Of a stretch of 64,000 nt of DNA, positions 54,061 to 64,000 are shown piece by piece. The translations under genes were made by a program, and so were the position numbers. Every line of letters starts with the position of its first letter. The first letter of the stretch is position 1. The notes below the pieces were generated by a model that saw only the letters and a program-made list of their open reading frames with translations, did not search any database and was not told the origin of the DNA. Source of the DNA: Eledone cirrhosa (taxonomy: Eukaryota > Mollusca > Cephalopoda > Octopoda > Eledonidae); assembly GCA_964016885.1 (NCBI GenBank), contig OZ024741.1, positions 36,190,749 through 36,254,748 of the forward strand, in the 5' to 3' direction.

Positions 54061-55436
54061 GCCTGTGGATTCTTCAGCCTATCGACTCTTCAACCTGTAG
54101 ACTCTTCAGCCTATGGACACTTCAGCCTATGAACTCTTCACACTAAGAACTCTTCAGCCTATGAACTCTTCAGCCTATTAACTCTTCACGCTAAGAATTC
54201 TTCAGCCTATGGACTATTCTGCCTATGAACTCTTCACACTTAGAACTCTTCGGGCTATTAACTCTTCACCCTAAGAACTCTTCGGCCTATGAACTCTTCA
54301 CCCTACGAACTCTTCAGCCTATGAACTCTTCAGCCTATGGACTCTTCGGCCTATGAACTCTTCACCCTAAGAACTCTTCAGCCTATGAACTCTTCCACCT
54401 ATGGACTCTTCAGCCTATGGACTCTTCACACTAAGCACTCTTCAGCCTATGGAATCTTCAACCTATATACTCTTCAGCCTATCGACACTTCAGCCTATGA
54501 ACTCTTCACACTAAGAACTCTTCAGTCTATGAACTCTTCAGCCTATGAACACTTCAGCCTATGAACTCTTCAGCCTATGGACTCTTCAGTCTATGGACGC
54601 TTCACACTAAGAACTCTTCAGCCTATCGACTCTTCACCCTAAGAAATCTTCAGCCTATGAACTCTTCAGTCTATGAAATCTTCAGCCTATGAACTCTTCA
54701 CCATTAGAACTCTTCAGCTTATGAACTCTTCACCCTTAGAACTCTTCAGGCTATTATCTCTTCACCCAAGAACTCTTCAGCCTTTGAACTCTTCACCCTA
54801 AGAACTCTTCAGCCTATGGACTCTTAAGCATATAGACTCTTCACAATAAGAAGTCTTCAGCCTATGAACTGTTCACTCTTAGTAATCTTTAGCCTAAGAA
54901 CTGTTCAGCCTATGGACACTTCAGCCTATGATCTCTTCACACTTAGAACTCTTCAGCCTATGAACACTTCACACTATGAACTCTTCAGCCTATGGACTCT
55001 TCAGCCTATGAACTCTTCATCCTTAGAACTCTTCAGGCTATTAACTCTTCACACTAAGAACTCTTCAGCCTATGAACTCTTCACCCTAAGAACTCTTCAG
55101 CCTGTGAACTCTTCGCCCTAAGAATTCTTCAGCCTGTGGGCTCTTCACCCGAAGAACTATGCAGCCTATGGACTCTTCAGCCAATGAACTCCTCAACCTA
55201 TGGACTCTTCAGCCTATGAACTCTTCACCTTTAAAACTCTTCAGCCTATGAACTCTTCGCCCTAAGAACTCTTCAGCCTATGGACTCTTCAGCCAATGGA
55301 CTCTTCAGCCTATTAACATTTCAGCCTATGGACTCTTCAGCCTATGAACTCTTCACCCTTAGAACTCTTCAGGCTATTAAGTCTTCACCCTAAGATCTCA
55401 TCAGCCTATGAACTCGTCAGCCTAAGAACAATTCAG
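54061..55436 (+). repeat. 1.4-kb alpha-like block, copy 3 (partner 58890-60521)
   Basis: The offset to 58890-60521 is 4829 at CCTGTGGATTC (54062 and 58891) and at GGACTATTCTGCC (54211 and 59040), then 4941 at GTTCACTCTTAGTAATC (about 54870 and 59811). The change equals seven monomers. Its right half has the TTAGTAATCTTTAGCC and GAACACTTCACAC variants of block alpha, so it is an older relative of 1-1890 and 18523-20364. After 55436 it switches to the 55449-56832 block. Confidence 0.75.
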
Positions 55437-55448
55437 ACTATGAAATCT

Positions 55449-56832
55449 TCAGCCTATGAACTCTTCAGCCTATGGACTCTTCAGCCTGTGGATTCTTCAG
55501 CCTATAGACTCTTCAGCCTATAGATTATTCAGCCTATGGACACTTCCCCCTAAGCACTCTTAAGCCTATGGTCTCTTCAACCTATATACTCTTCAGCCTA
55601 TGGACACTTCAGGCTATGAACTCTTCACATTAAGATCTCTTCAGCCTATGAACTCTTCAGCTTATGAACTCTTCACCCTAAGAACTCTTCAGCCTATGAC
55701 TCTTAGGCCTATGGACTCTTCAGTCTATGGACTCTTCAGCCTATGAACTCTTCACCCTAAGAACTCTTCAGCATATGGACTCTTCAGCCTATGAACTCTT
55801 AGGCCTATGGACTCTTCAGCCTATGGACTCTTCACAGTAAGAATACTTCAGCCTATGGACTTTTCACCCTAAGAACTCTTCAGCCTATGAACTCTTCAGT
55901 CTATGAACTCTTCAGCCTATGAACTCTTCACCCTTAGAACTCTTCAGGCTATTATCTCTTCACGCAAGAACTCTTCAGACTATGAACTCGTCACCCTAAG
56001 AACCCTTCAGCCTATGGACTCTCAGCCTATGGACTCTTAACCCTAAGAAGTCTTCAGCCTATGAACTGTTCACTCTTAGATCTCTTTAGCCTAACAACTG
56101 TTTAGCCTATGGACTCGTCAGCCTATGAACTCTTCACCCTTAGACTCTTCAGCCCATGAACTCTTCACACTAAGAACTCTTCAACCTATGGACTCTTCAG
56201 CCTATGAACTCTTCACCCTTAGAACTCTTCAGGCTATTAACTCTTCACCCTAAGATCTCATCAGCCTATGAACTCTTCACCCTAAGAAATCTTCAGCCTA
56301 TGGATTCTTCAGCCTATGGACTCTTAAGCCTATGAACTCTTCACCCTAAGAACTGTTCAGCCTATGAACTGTTCAGCCTATTAACTCTTCAGCCTATGGA
56401 CTCTTCAGCCAATGAACTCTTCACCCTAAGAACTCTTCAGCCTATGAACTCTTCAACCTATGGACTCTTCGGCCTATGGAATCTTCACTCTAAGAACTCT
56501 TCAGCCAGTGAACTCTTCACCCTAAGAACTCTTCAGCCTAATGAACTCTTCAGGCTATGAACTCTTCACTCTATGAACTCTTCACCCTAAGAACTCTTCA
56601 GACTATGAACTCTTCCTCCTATGGACTCTTCAGCCTATGGACTCTTCACCGTAAGCACTCTTCAGCCTATGGACTCTTCACCCTAAGAACTCTTCAGCCT
56701 ATGAACTCTTCAGCCTATGGACCCCTCAGCCAATGAACTCTTCACGCTAAGAACTCTTCAGCCTATGAACTCTTCAGCCTGTGGACTCTTCAGTCTTTGG
56801 ACTCTTCATCCTATGAACTCTTTACCCTAATA
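55449..56832 (+). repeat. 1.4-kb block, copy 2
   Basis: Partner of 51485-52883. It includes CTATGACTCTTAGGCC near 55695 (an off-length monomer absent from the partner) and TCACGCAAGAACTC near 55965. Its last 0.3 kb (from CCTAATGAACTC at 56538) recurs 1008 bp downstream at 57546. Confidence 0.72.
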
Positions 56833-57840
56833 ACTCTTCACTCTATGAACTCTTCACCCTAAGAACTCTTCAGACTATGAACTCTTCTTCCTATGGACTC
56901 TTCAGCCTAAGAACTCTTCAGCCAATGAACTCTTCACCCTAAGAACTCTTCAGCCTATAAACTCTTCGACCTATCGACTCTTCAGCCTATGGACTCTTCA
57001 CTCTAAGAACTCTTCAGCCTATGAACTCTTCAGTCTTTGGACTCTTCAGCCTATGAACTCTTTACCCTAAGAACTCTTCAGCCTGTGAACTTTTCACCCT
57101 AAGAACTCTTCAGCCTATGGGCTCTTCACCCTAAGAAATCTTCAGCCTATGGACGCTTCAGCTTATGGACTCTTCAGCCTGTGGATTCTTCAGCCTATCG
57201 ACTCTGCAGCCTGTAGACTCTTCAGCCTATGGACACTTCAGCCTATTAACTCTTCACACTAGGAACTCTTCAGCCTATGAACTCTTCAGCCTATTAACTC
57301 ATCACGCTAAGAATTCTTCAGCCTATGGACTATTCTGCCTATGAACTCTTCACACTTAGAACTCTTCGGGCTATTAACTCTTCACCCTAAGAACTCTTCG
57401 GCCTATGAACTCATCACCCTACGAACTCTTCAGCCTATGAACTCTTCAGCCAATGAACTCTTCACCCTAAGAACTCTTCAGCCTATGAACTCTTCAACCT
57501 ATGGACTCTTCGGCCTATGGAATCTTCACCCTAAGAACTCTTCAGCCTAATGAACTCTTCAGGCTATGAACTCTTCACTCTATGAACTCTTCACCCTAAG
57601 AACTCTTCAGACTATGAACTCTTTCTCCTATGGACTCTTCAGCCTATGGACTCTTCACCGTAAGCACTCTTCAGCCTATGGACTCTTCACCCTAAGAACT
57701 CTTCAGCCTATGAACTCTTCAGCCTATGGACCCCTCAGCCAATGAACTCTTCACGCTAAGAACTCTTCAGCCTATGAACTCTTCAGCCTGTGGACTCTTC
57801 AGTCTTTGGACTCTTCATCCTATGAACTCTTTACCCTAAT
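56538..57840 (+). repeat. 1.0-kb near-tandem duplication
   Basis: CCTAATGAACTCTTCAGGC at 56538 and 57546 (offset 1008) and TGGACCCCTCAGCC at 56718 and 57727 (offset 1009) show a segment of about 0.3 kb copied 1 kb away. The stretch between the copies (56925-57430) in turn recurs at 58638-59143, so three duplication events of different span interlock here. Confidence 0.68.
56925..57430 (+). repeat. 0.5-kb block, copy 1 (partner 58638-59143)
   Basis: CCTATAAACTCTTCGACC at 56954 and 58667 and GGACTATTCTGCC at 57327 and 59040 give an offset of 1713. Rare monomers CAGCCTGTAGACTC and CACACTAGGAACTC occur in both. A more distant relative starts at 53704. Confidence 0.7.
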
Positions 57841-58628
57841 AACTCTTCAGCCTGTGAACTCTTCACCCTTAGAACTCTTCAGCCTATGGACTCTTCACCC
57901 TAAGAAATCTTCAGCCTATGGACGCTTCAGCCTATGAACTCTTCAACCTATGGACTCTTCACCCTAAGAATTCTTCAGCCTATGAACTCTTCAGGCTATC
58001 AACTCTTCACTCTCTGAACTCTTCACCCTAAGGACTCTTCAGTCTATGAACTTTTCACCATAAAAACTCTTCAGCCTATGCAATCTTCACCCTAACAACT
58101 CTTCAGCCTATGGACTCTTCAGCCTATGGACTCTTCAGCCTGTGGATTCTTCAGCCTATGGACTCTTCAGACTATAGACTCTTCACCCTATGGACACTTC
58201 AGCCTATGAACTCTTCACACTAAGAAATCTTCAGCCTATGAACTCTTCAGCCTATGGACTCTTCACCCTAAGAATTCTTCAGCTTATGGACTCTTCAGCC
58301 TATGAAGTCTTAAGCCTATGGACTCTTCAGCCCTTGGATTCTTCTCGCTAAGAATTCTTCAGCCTATGGACTATTCTGCCTATGAACTCTTCACCCTTAG
58401 AACTATTCGGGCTTTTAACTCTTTACCCTAAGAACCCTTCGGCCTATGAACTCTTCACCCTAAGAACTCTTCAGCCTATGGACTCTTCAGCCTATGGACT
58501 CATCAGCCTATGAACTCTTAACCCTAAGAACTCTTCAGCCTAAGAACTCTTCACCCTAAGAACGCTTCAGCCTATGAACTCTTCCACCTATGGTCTCTTC
58601 AGCCTATGGACTCTTCACCCTAAGCACT
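57698..58628 (+). repeat. 0.9-kb block, copy 2
   Basis: Partner of 52742-53643, offset 4956-4957. It has two extra monomers near 58540 (CAGCCTAAGAACTC then CACCCTAAGAACGC) and CAGCCCTTGG near 58329 in place of CAGCCTTTGG. Confidence 0.72.
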
Positions 58629-58889
58629 CTTCTGTCTATGGACTCTTCAGCCTAAGAACTCTTCAGCCTATAAACTCTTCGACCTATCGACTCTTCAGCC
58701 TATGGACTCTTCACTCTAAGAACTCTTCAGCCTATGAACTCTTCAGTCTTTGGACTCTTCTGCCTATGAACTCTTTACCCTAAGAACTCTTCAGCCTGTG
58801 AACTTTTCACCCTAAGAACTCTTCAGCCTATGGGCTCTTCACCCTAAGAAATCTTCAGCCTATGGACGCTTCAGCTTATGGACTCTTCA

Positions 58890-60521
58890 GCCTGTGGATT
58901 CTTCAGCCTATCGACTCTTCAGCCTGTAGACTCTTCAGCCTATGGACACTTCAGCCTATTAACTCTTCACACTAGGAACTCTTCAGCCTATGAACTCTTC
59001 AGCCTATTAACTCTTCACGCTAAGAATTCTTCAGCCTATGGACTATTCTGCCTATGAACTCTTCACACTTAGAACTCTTCGGGCTATTAACTCTTCACCC
59101 TAAGAACTCTTCGGCCTATGAACTCTTCACCCTACGAACTCTTCAGCCTATGAACTCTTCAGCCTATGGACTCTTCGGCCTATGAACTCTTCACCCTAAG
59201 AACTCTTCAGCCTATGAACTCTTCCACCTATGGACTCTTCAGCCTATGGACTCTTCACCCTAAGCACTCTTCAGCCTATGGAATCTTCAACCTATATACT
59301 CTTCAGCCTATCGACACTTCAGCCTATGAACTCTTCACACTAAGAACTCTTCAGTCTATGAACTCTTCAGCCTATGAACACTTCAGCCTATGAACTCTTC
59401 CACCTATGAACTCTTCAGCCTATGGATTCTTCACCCTAAGCACTCTTCAGCCTATGGACTCTTCAACCTATATACTCTTCAGCCTATCGACACTTCAGCC
59501 TATGAACTCTTCACACTAAGAACTCTTCAGTCTATGAACTCTTCAGCCTATGGACTCTTCAGTCTATGGACGCTTCACACTAAGAAATCTTCAGCCTATG
59601 AACTCTTCAGTCTATGAACTCTTCAGCCTATGAACTCTTCACTATTAGAACTCTTCAGCCTATGAACTCTTCACCCTTAGAACTCTTCAGGCTATTATCT
59701 CTTCACCCAAGAACTCTTCAGCCTTTGAACTCTTCACCCTAAGAACTCTTCAGCCTATGGACTCTTAAGCCTATAGACTCTTCACAATAAGAAGTCTTCA
59801 GCCTATGAAATGTTCACTCTTAGTAATCTTTAGCCTAAGAACTGTTCAGCCTATGGACACTTCAGCCTATGATCTCTTCACACTGAGAACTCTTCAGCCT
59901 ATGAACACTTCACACTATGAACTCTTCAGCCTATGGACTCTTCAGCCTATGAACTCTTCATCCTTAGAACTCTTCAGGCTATTAACTCTTCACACTAAGA
60001 ACTCTTCAGCCTATGAACTCTTCAGCCTATGAACTCTTCAGCCTATGGACTTTTCAGTCTATGAACTCTTCACCCTAAGAACTCTTCAGCCTATGAACTC
60101 TTCCACCTATGGACTATTCAGCCTATGGACTCTTCTCCCTAAGCACTCTTCAGCCTATGAACTCTTTACCCTAAGAACTCTTCAGCCTGTGAACTCTTCG
60201 CCCTAAGAATTCTTCAGCCTGTGGGCTCTTCACCCGAAGAACTATGTAGCCTATGGACTCTTCAGCCTATGAACTCCTCAACCTATGGACTCTTCAGCCT
60301 ATGAACTCTTCAGCCTTAAAGCTCTTCAGCCTATGAACTCTCCGCCCTAAGAACTCTTCAGCCTATGGACTCTTCAGCCAATGGACTCTTCAGCCTATGA
60401 ACTCTTCAGCCTATGGACTCTTCAGCCTATGAACTCTTCACCCTTAGAACTCTTCAGGCTATTAAGTCTTCACCCTAAGATCTCATCAGCCTATGAACTC
60501 GTCAGCCTAAGAACAATTCAG
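58890..60521 (+). repeat. Alpha-like block, copy 4
   Basis: Partner of 54061-55436, about 0.25 kb longer. One gain lies near 59400-59600, where a stretch of about 0.2 kb holding AACCTATATACTC and CAGCCTATCGACAC is present twice. It also keeps block alpha's CAGCCTGTGGGCTC, CACCCGAAGAACTATG and AGAACAATTCAGCC order near 60210-60520. After 60521 it stays close to the alpha order (near 1560-1890) until about 60750. Confidence 0.73.
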
Positions 60522-62020
60522 CCTATTTATTCTTCAGCCTATGGACTCTTAAGCCTATGAATTCATCACCCTAAGAACTCTTCAGCCTATGAACTCTTCA
60601 GCCTATGGACTCTTCAGCCGATGCACTCTTCTCCCTAAGAACTCTTAAGCCTATGAACTCTTCAACCTATGGACTCTTCAGTCTTTGGACTCTTCATCCT
60701 ATGAACTCTTTACCCTAAGAACTCTTCAGCCTGTGAACTCTTCACCCTAAGAACTCTTCAGCCTATGGACTCTTCACCCTAAGAAATCTCAGCCTATGAA
60801 CTCTTTACCCTAATAATTCTTCAGCCTGTGAACTCTTCACCCTTAGATCTCTTCAGCCTATGGGCTCTTCACCCTAAGAACTCTTCAGGCTATGAACTCT
60901 TCACCCTATGAACTCTTCACCCTATGAACTCTTCAGCTTATGGTCTCTTAAGCCTATGAACTCTTCAGCCTATGAACTCTTCACCCTAAGAACTCTTCAG
61001 CTTATGGACTCTTCAGCCTATGAACTCTTCAGCCTATGGACTCTTCGGCCTATGGACTCATCAGCCTATGAGCTCTTCAGCCTATGGACTCTTCAGCCTA
61101 TGAAATCTTCACCCTGAGAACTCTTCAGCCTATGAAGTCTTCAGCCTATGGACTCTTCACCCTAAGCACTCTTAAGTCTATGGAATCTTCAACCTATATA
61201 CTCTTTAGCCTATGGACACTTCAGCCTATGAACTCTTCACACTAAGAACTCTTCAGCCTATGAACTCTTCACCCTAAGAAATCTTCAGCCTATGGACTAT
61301 TCAGCCTATGAACTCTTCAGCCTATGGACTCTTCAGCCTATGGACTCTTCACACTAAGAACTCTTCAGCCTATGGACTCTTCAGTCTATGAACTCTTCAG
61401 CCTATCAACTGTTCACCCTTAGAACACTTCAGCCTATGAACTTTTCACCCTTAGAACTCTTCAAGCTATTATCTCTTCACCCAAGAACTCTTCAGCCTAT
61501 GAACTCTTCAGCCTATGGACTCTTCACTCTAAGAAGTCTTCAGCCTATGAACTGTTCTATCTTAGAACTCTTTAGCCTAATATCTGTTCAGCCTATGAAA
61601 TCTTCACCCTTAGAACTCTTCAGCCTATGAAATCTTCACACTGAGAACTCTTAAGCCTATGGACTCTTCAGCCTAAGAAATCTTCACCTTTAGAACTCTT
61701 CAGGCTATTAATTCTTCACACTAAGAACTCTTCAGCCTATTAAATTTTCACCCAAATAACTCTTCAGCCTATGGATTCTTCAGCCTATGGACTCTTCAGC
61801 CTATGCACTCTTCACCCTTAGAACTCTTCAGGCTATTAACTCTTCACCCTAAGATCTCATCAACCTATGAACTCTTCACCCTAAGAACTCTTCAGCCTAT
61901 GGATTCTTCAGCCTATGGACTCTTAGGCCTATGAACTCTTCACCCTAAGATCTCTACAGCCTATGAACTCTTCAGCCTATGAACTCTTCAGCCTATGGAC
62001 TCTTCAGCCAATGAACTATT
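60522..62020 (+). repeat. Diverged satellite without a clear long partner
   Basis: Only satellite monomers are present. The first 0.2 kb continues block alpha order (TTTATTCTTCAGCC, CTTTGGACTCTTCATCC). The rest has local similarities to several blocks (AACCTATATACTC near 61190, TTCTATCTTAGAACTC near 61555, AATATCTGTTCAGCC near 61578), but I could not follow any partner for more than a few hundred bases. It may be the oldest or most reshuffled part of the window. Confidence 0.6.
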
Positions 62021-62446
62021 CACCCTAAGAACTCTTCAGCCTATGAACACTTCAACCTATGTACTCTTCAGCCTATGGACTCTTCACTCTAAGAAATCTT
62101 CAGCCTATAGACTCTTCAGTCTATGGACCCTTCAGCCTATGAAATCTTCACCCTAAGAACTCTTCAGCCTATGGGCCCTTCACCCTAAGTACTCTTCAGC
62201 CTATGAACTCTTCAGCCTATGAACTCTTCCACCTATTGACTATTCAGCCTATGAACTCTTCACCCTAAGCACTCTTCAGCCTATGGACTCTACAGCCTAT
62301 GATCTCTTCAGCCTATGGACTCTTCAGCCTATGAACTCTTCACCCTAAGAACTCTTCACCCTAAGAACTCTTCAGCCTATGGACTCTTCAGCCTATGGAC
62401 TCTTCAGCCTATGAACTCTTCACCCTAAGAACACTTCAGCCTATGA
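62021..62446 (+). repeat. 0.43-kb block, copy 1 (partner 62821-63278)
   Basis: ACCTATGTACTC at 62054 and 62854 gives an offset of exactly 800 bp (50 monomers). TATGGGCCCTTCACCC at 62171 and 63003, and CCACCTATTGACTATTC further right, give 832 bp (52 monomers). The partner gained two monomers near 62945-62976. Register is kept. Confidence 0.78.
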
Positions 62447-62820
62447 ACTCTTGAGCCTATGAACTCTTCAGCCTATGGACTCTTCAGCCTATGAACTCTT
62501 CACCCTAAGAACTCTTCAGCCTATGAACTCTTCCACCTATGGACTATTCAGCCTATGGTCTCTTCACCCTAAGCACTCTTCAACCTATGGACTCTACATC
62601 CTATGAACTCTTCAGCCTATGGACTCTTCAGCCTATGGACTCTTCAGCCTATGAACTTTTCAGCCTATGGACTCTTCAGCCTATGAACTCTTCACCCTTA
62701 GAACTCTTCAGGCTATTAACTCTTCACCCTAAGATCTCATCAGCCTATGAACTCTTCAGCCTAAGAAAAATTCAGCCTATTTATTCTTCAGCTTATGAAC
62801 TCTTAAGCCTATGAACTCAT

Positions 62821-63278
62821 CACCCTAAGAACTCTTCAGCCTATGAACACTTCAACCTATGTACTCTTCAGCCTATGGACTCTTCACTCTAAGAACTCTT
62901 CAGCCTATAGACTCTTCAGTCTATGGACCCTTCAGCCTATGAACTCTTTACCCTAAGAACTCTTCAGCCTATGAAATCTTCACCCTAAGAACTCTTCAGC
63001 CTATGGGCCCTTCACCCTAAGTACTCTTCAGCCTATGAACTCTTCAGCCTATGAACTCTTCCACCTATTGACTATTCAGCCTATGAACTTTTCACCCTAA
63101 GCACTCTTCAGCCTATGGACTCTACAGCCTATGAACTCTTCAGCCTATGGACTCTTCAGCCTATGAACTCTTCACCCTAAGAACTCTTCACCCTAAGAAC
63201 TCTTCAGCCTATGGACTCTTCAGCCTATGGACTCTTCAGCCTATGAACTCTTCACCCTAAGAACACTTCAGCCTATGG
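62821..63278 (+). repeat. 0.43-kb block, copy 2
   Basis: Partner of 62021-62446, with two additional monomers (CTCTTTACCC and CAGCCTATGAAATC types). From 63279 to the window end there are only ordinary satellite monomers. Their order (CACCATAAAAACTC near 63400, AACCTATATAATC near 63895) shows no long partner I could trace, and the array runs past the right edge. Confidence 0.78.
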
Positions 63279-64000
63279 ACTCTTCAGACTATGGACTCTT
63301 CAGCCTATGGGCTCTTCACCCTAAGAAATCTTCAGGCTATGAACTCTTCACTCTATGAACTCTTCACCCTAAGAACTCTTCAGCCTATGAACTCTTCACC
63401 ATAAAAACTCTTCAGCCTATGGACTCTTCACCCTAAGAACTCTTCAGCCTATGGACTCTTCAGTGTATGAACTCTTCAGCATATGGACTCTTCAGCCTCT
63501 GGATTCTTCAGCCTATGGTCTCTTCAGCCTATAGATGCTTCAGCCTATGGACACTTCAGCCTATGAACTCTTGACACTAAGAACTCTTCAGCCTATGAAC
63601 TCTTCAGCCTATGAACTCTTCACCCTGAGAATTCTTCAGCTTATGGACTCTTCAGCCTATGAACTCTTCAGCCTATAATCTCTTCACTCTAAGAACTCTT
63701 CAGCTTATGGACTCTTCAACCTATGAACTCTTCAGCCTATGGACTCTTCAGCCTATAGACTCATCAGCCTATGAACTCTTCAGCCTATGGACTCTTCAGC
63801 CTATGAACTCTTCACCCTAAGAACTCTTCAGCCTATGAACTCTTCAGACTATGGACTCTTCACCCTAAGCGCTCTTCAACCTATGGAATCATCAACCTAT
63901 ATAATCTTCAGCCTATGGACACTTCAGCCTATGAACTCTTCACACTAAGAACTCTTCAGCCTATGCACTCTTCACCCTAAGAAATCTGCAGCCTATGGAC

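Larger units (their letters stand above)
1..64000 (+). repeat. 16-bp satellite array filling the window
   Basis: Tandem 16-bp monomers, consensus AACTCTTCAGCCTATG, run head to tail in one orientation from the first base to the last. Recurrent variant types, written from TTCA, are A TTCAGCCTATGAACTC, B TTCAGCCTATGGACTC, C TTCACCCTAAGAACTC, D TTCACCCTTAGAACTC, E TTCACACTAAGAACTC, F TTCAGGCTATTAACTC and G TTCAGTCTATGAACTC. Monomers of 15 or 17 bp are scattered through it (for example the CACCCAAG type near 719). Consensus composition is 4 A, 5 C, 5 T, 2 G, about 44% GC, without CpG. Nothing in it resembles a gene, RNA gene or mobile element. Such arrays are typical of eukaryotic heterochromatin; a centromeric role cannot be judged from sequence alone. 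Confidence 0.98.

Noticed and set aside
1..64000. CRISPR array
   Set aside because: Repeats are contiguous 16-bp monomers with no spacers, no leader and no cas genes; variation is by point mutation of the monomer.
1..64000. Telomere or interstitial telomeric tract from the CCCTAA hexamers
   Set aside because: The hexamer never occurs in tandem; it is one part of a 16-bp monomer variant.
1..64000. CENP-B box or other known centromere protein site
   Set aside because: I see no match to the CENP-B box pattern with its CpG-containing core; the consensus has no CpG.
1..64000. Heat-shock elements from GAACTCTTC
   Set aside because: GAA and TTC are separated by three bases here; the heat-shock element needs two, and the match comes from the monomer.
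1..64000. Transposable element or satellite derived from one
   Set aside because: No terminal repeats, target-site duplications, poly(A) tails or coding remnants were seen at any block boundary; boundaries are switches between monomer orders in register.
1..64000. tRNA, rRNA or other structured RNA genes
   Set aside because: No stretch departs from the monomer, so there is no room for such a gene; short inverted arms such as AAGA/TCTT in type C monomers are too small to support a structure.

Overview
The whole window is one uninterrupted, head-to-tail satellite array. The monomer is 16 bp, with + strand consensus AACTCTTCAGCCTATG, and about 4,000 monomers fill the 64 kb. Reading start to end, I found no stretch that leaves the repeat: no unique DNA, recognisable gene, RNA gene, transposon, simple-sequence tract or orientation switch. 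This points to heterochromatic satellite (centromeric, pericentromeric, subtelomeric, or a B or sex chromosome) in a eukaryote, probably from a long-read assembly. The sequence does not reveal the species. The window holds no protein-coding gene I can support.

The open reading frames seen here are by-products of the repeat. Since 16 is not a multiple of 3, three monomers (48 bp) encode 16 residues such as MNSSAYELFSLWTLQP while cycling through all three frames. Each common monomer variant except the CTATGG type carries one stop in one phase, so frames stay short (longest 154 aa). Every monomer puts stops on the minus strand, so no minus-strand frame gets long.

The real information is in the order of monomer variants, which shows a nested, irregular higher-order structure. 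Region by region: 1-1890 (block alpha) recurs at 18523-20364. 1893-10980 (block beta, about 9.1 kb) recurs at 28272-37430. 9199-16868 is two almost identical 3,835-bp tandem copies. 16856-18470 recurs at 23285-24870. 19373-23612 is a 2,144-bp tandem pair nested in a 4,723-bp tandem pair covering 21099-30505. 33763-41846 is a pair of about 4.03-kb copies. 41592-46892 repeats 31270-36442. 43697-49849 is a pair of about 3.2-kb copies, the second with a 160-bp patch and a 399-bp deletion. 48315-51472 repeats 8457-11598. 51473-64000 is a more diverged domain with copies 0.8, 1.0, 1.7, 3.95 and 4.8-5.0 kb apart.

The indels I measured between copies are whole monomers (32, 48, 160 bp; 399 bp is 24 x 16 plus one 15-bp monomer), as expected of in-register unequal exchange. 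One reading joins the blocks: 1-10980 and 18523-37430 are two copies of one alpha-beta superunit, the second longer by about 7.9 kb through local amplification at the alpha/beta junction. All block boundaries were found by eye from shared rare variants and are good to about one or two monomers.
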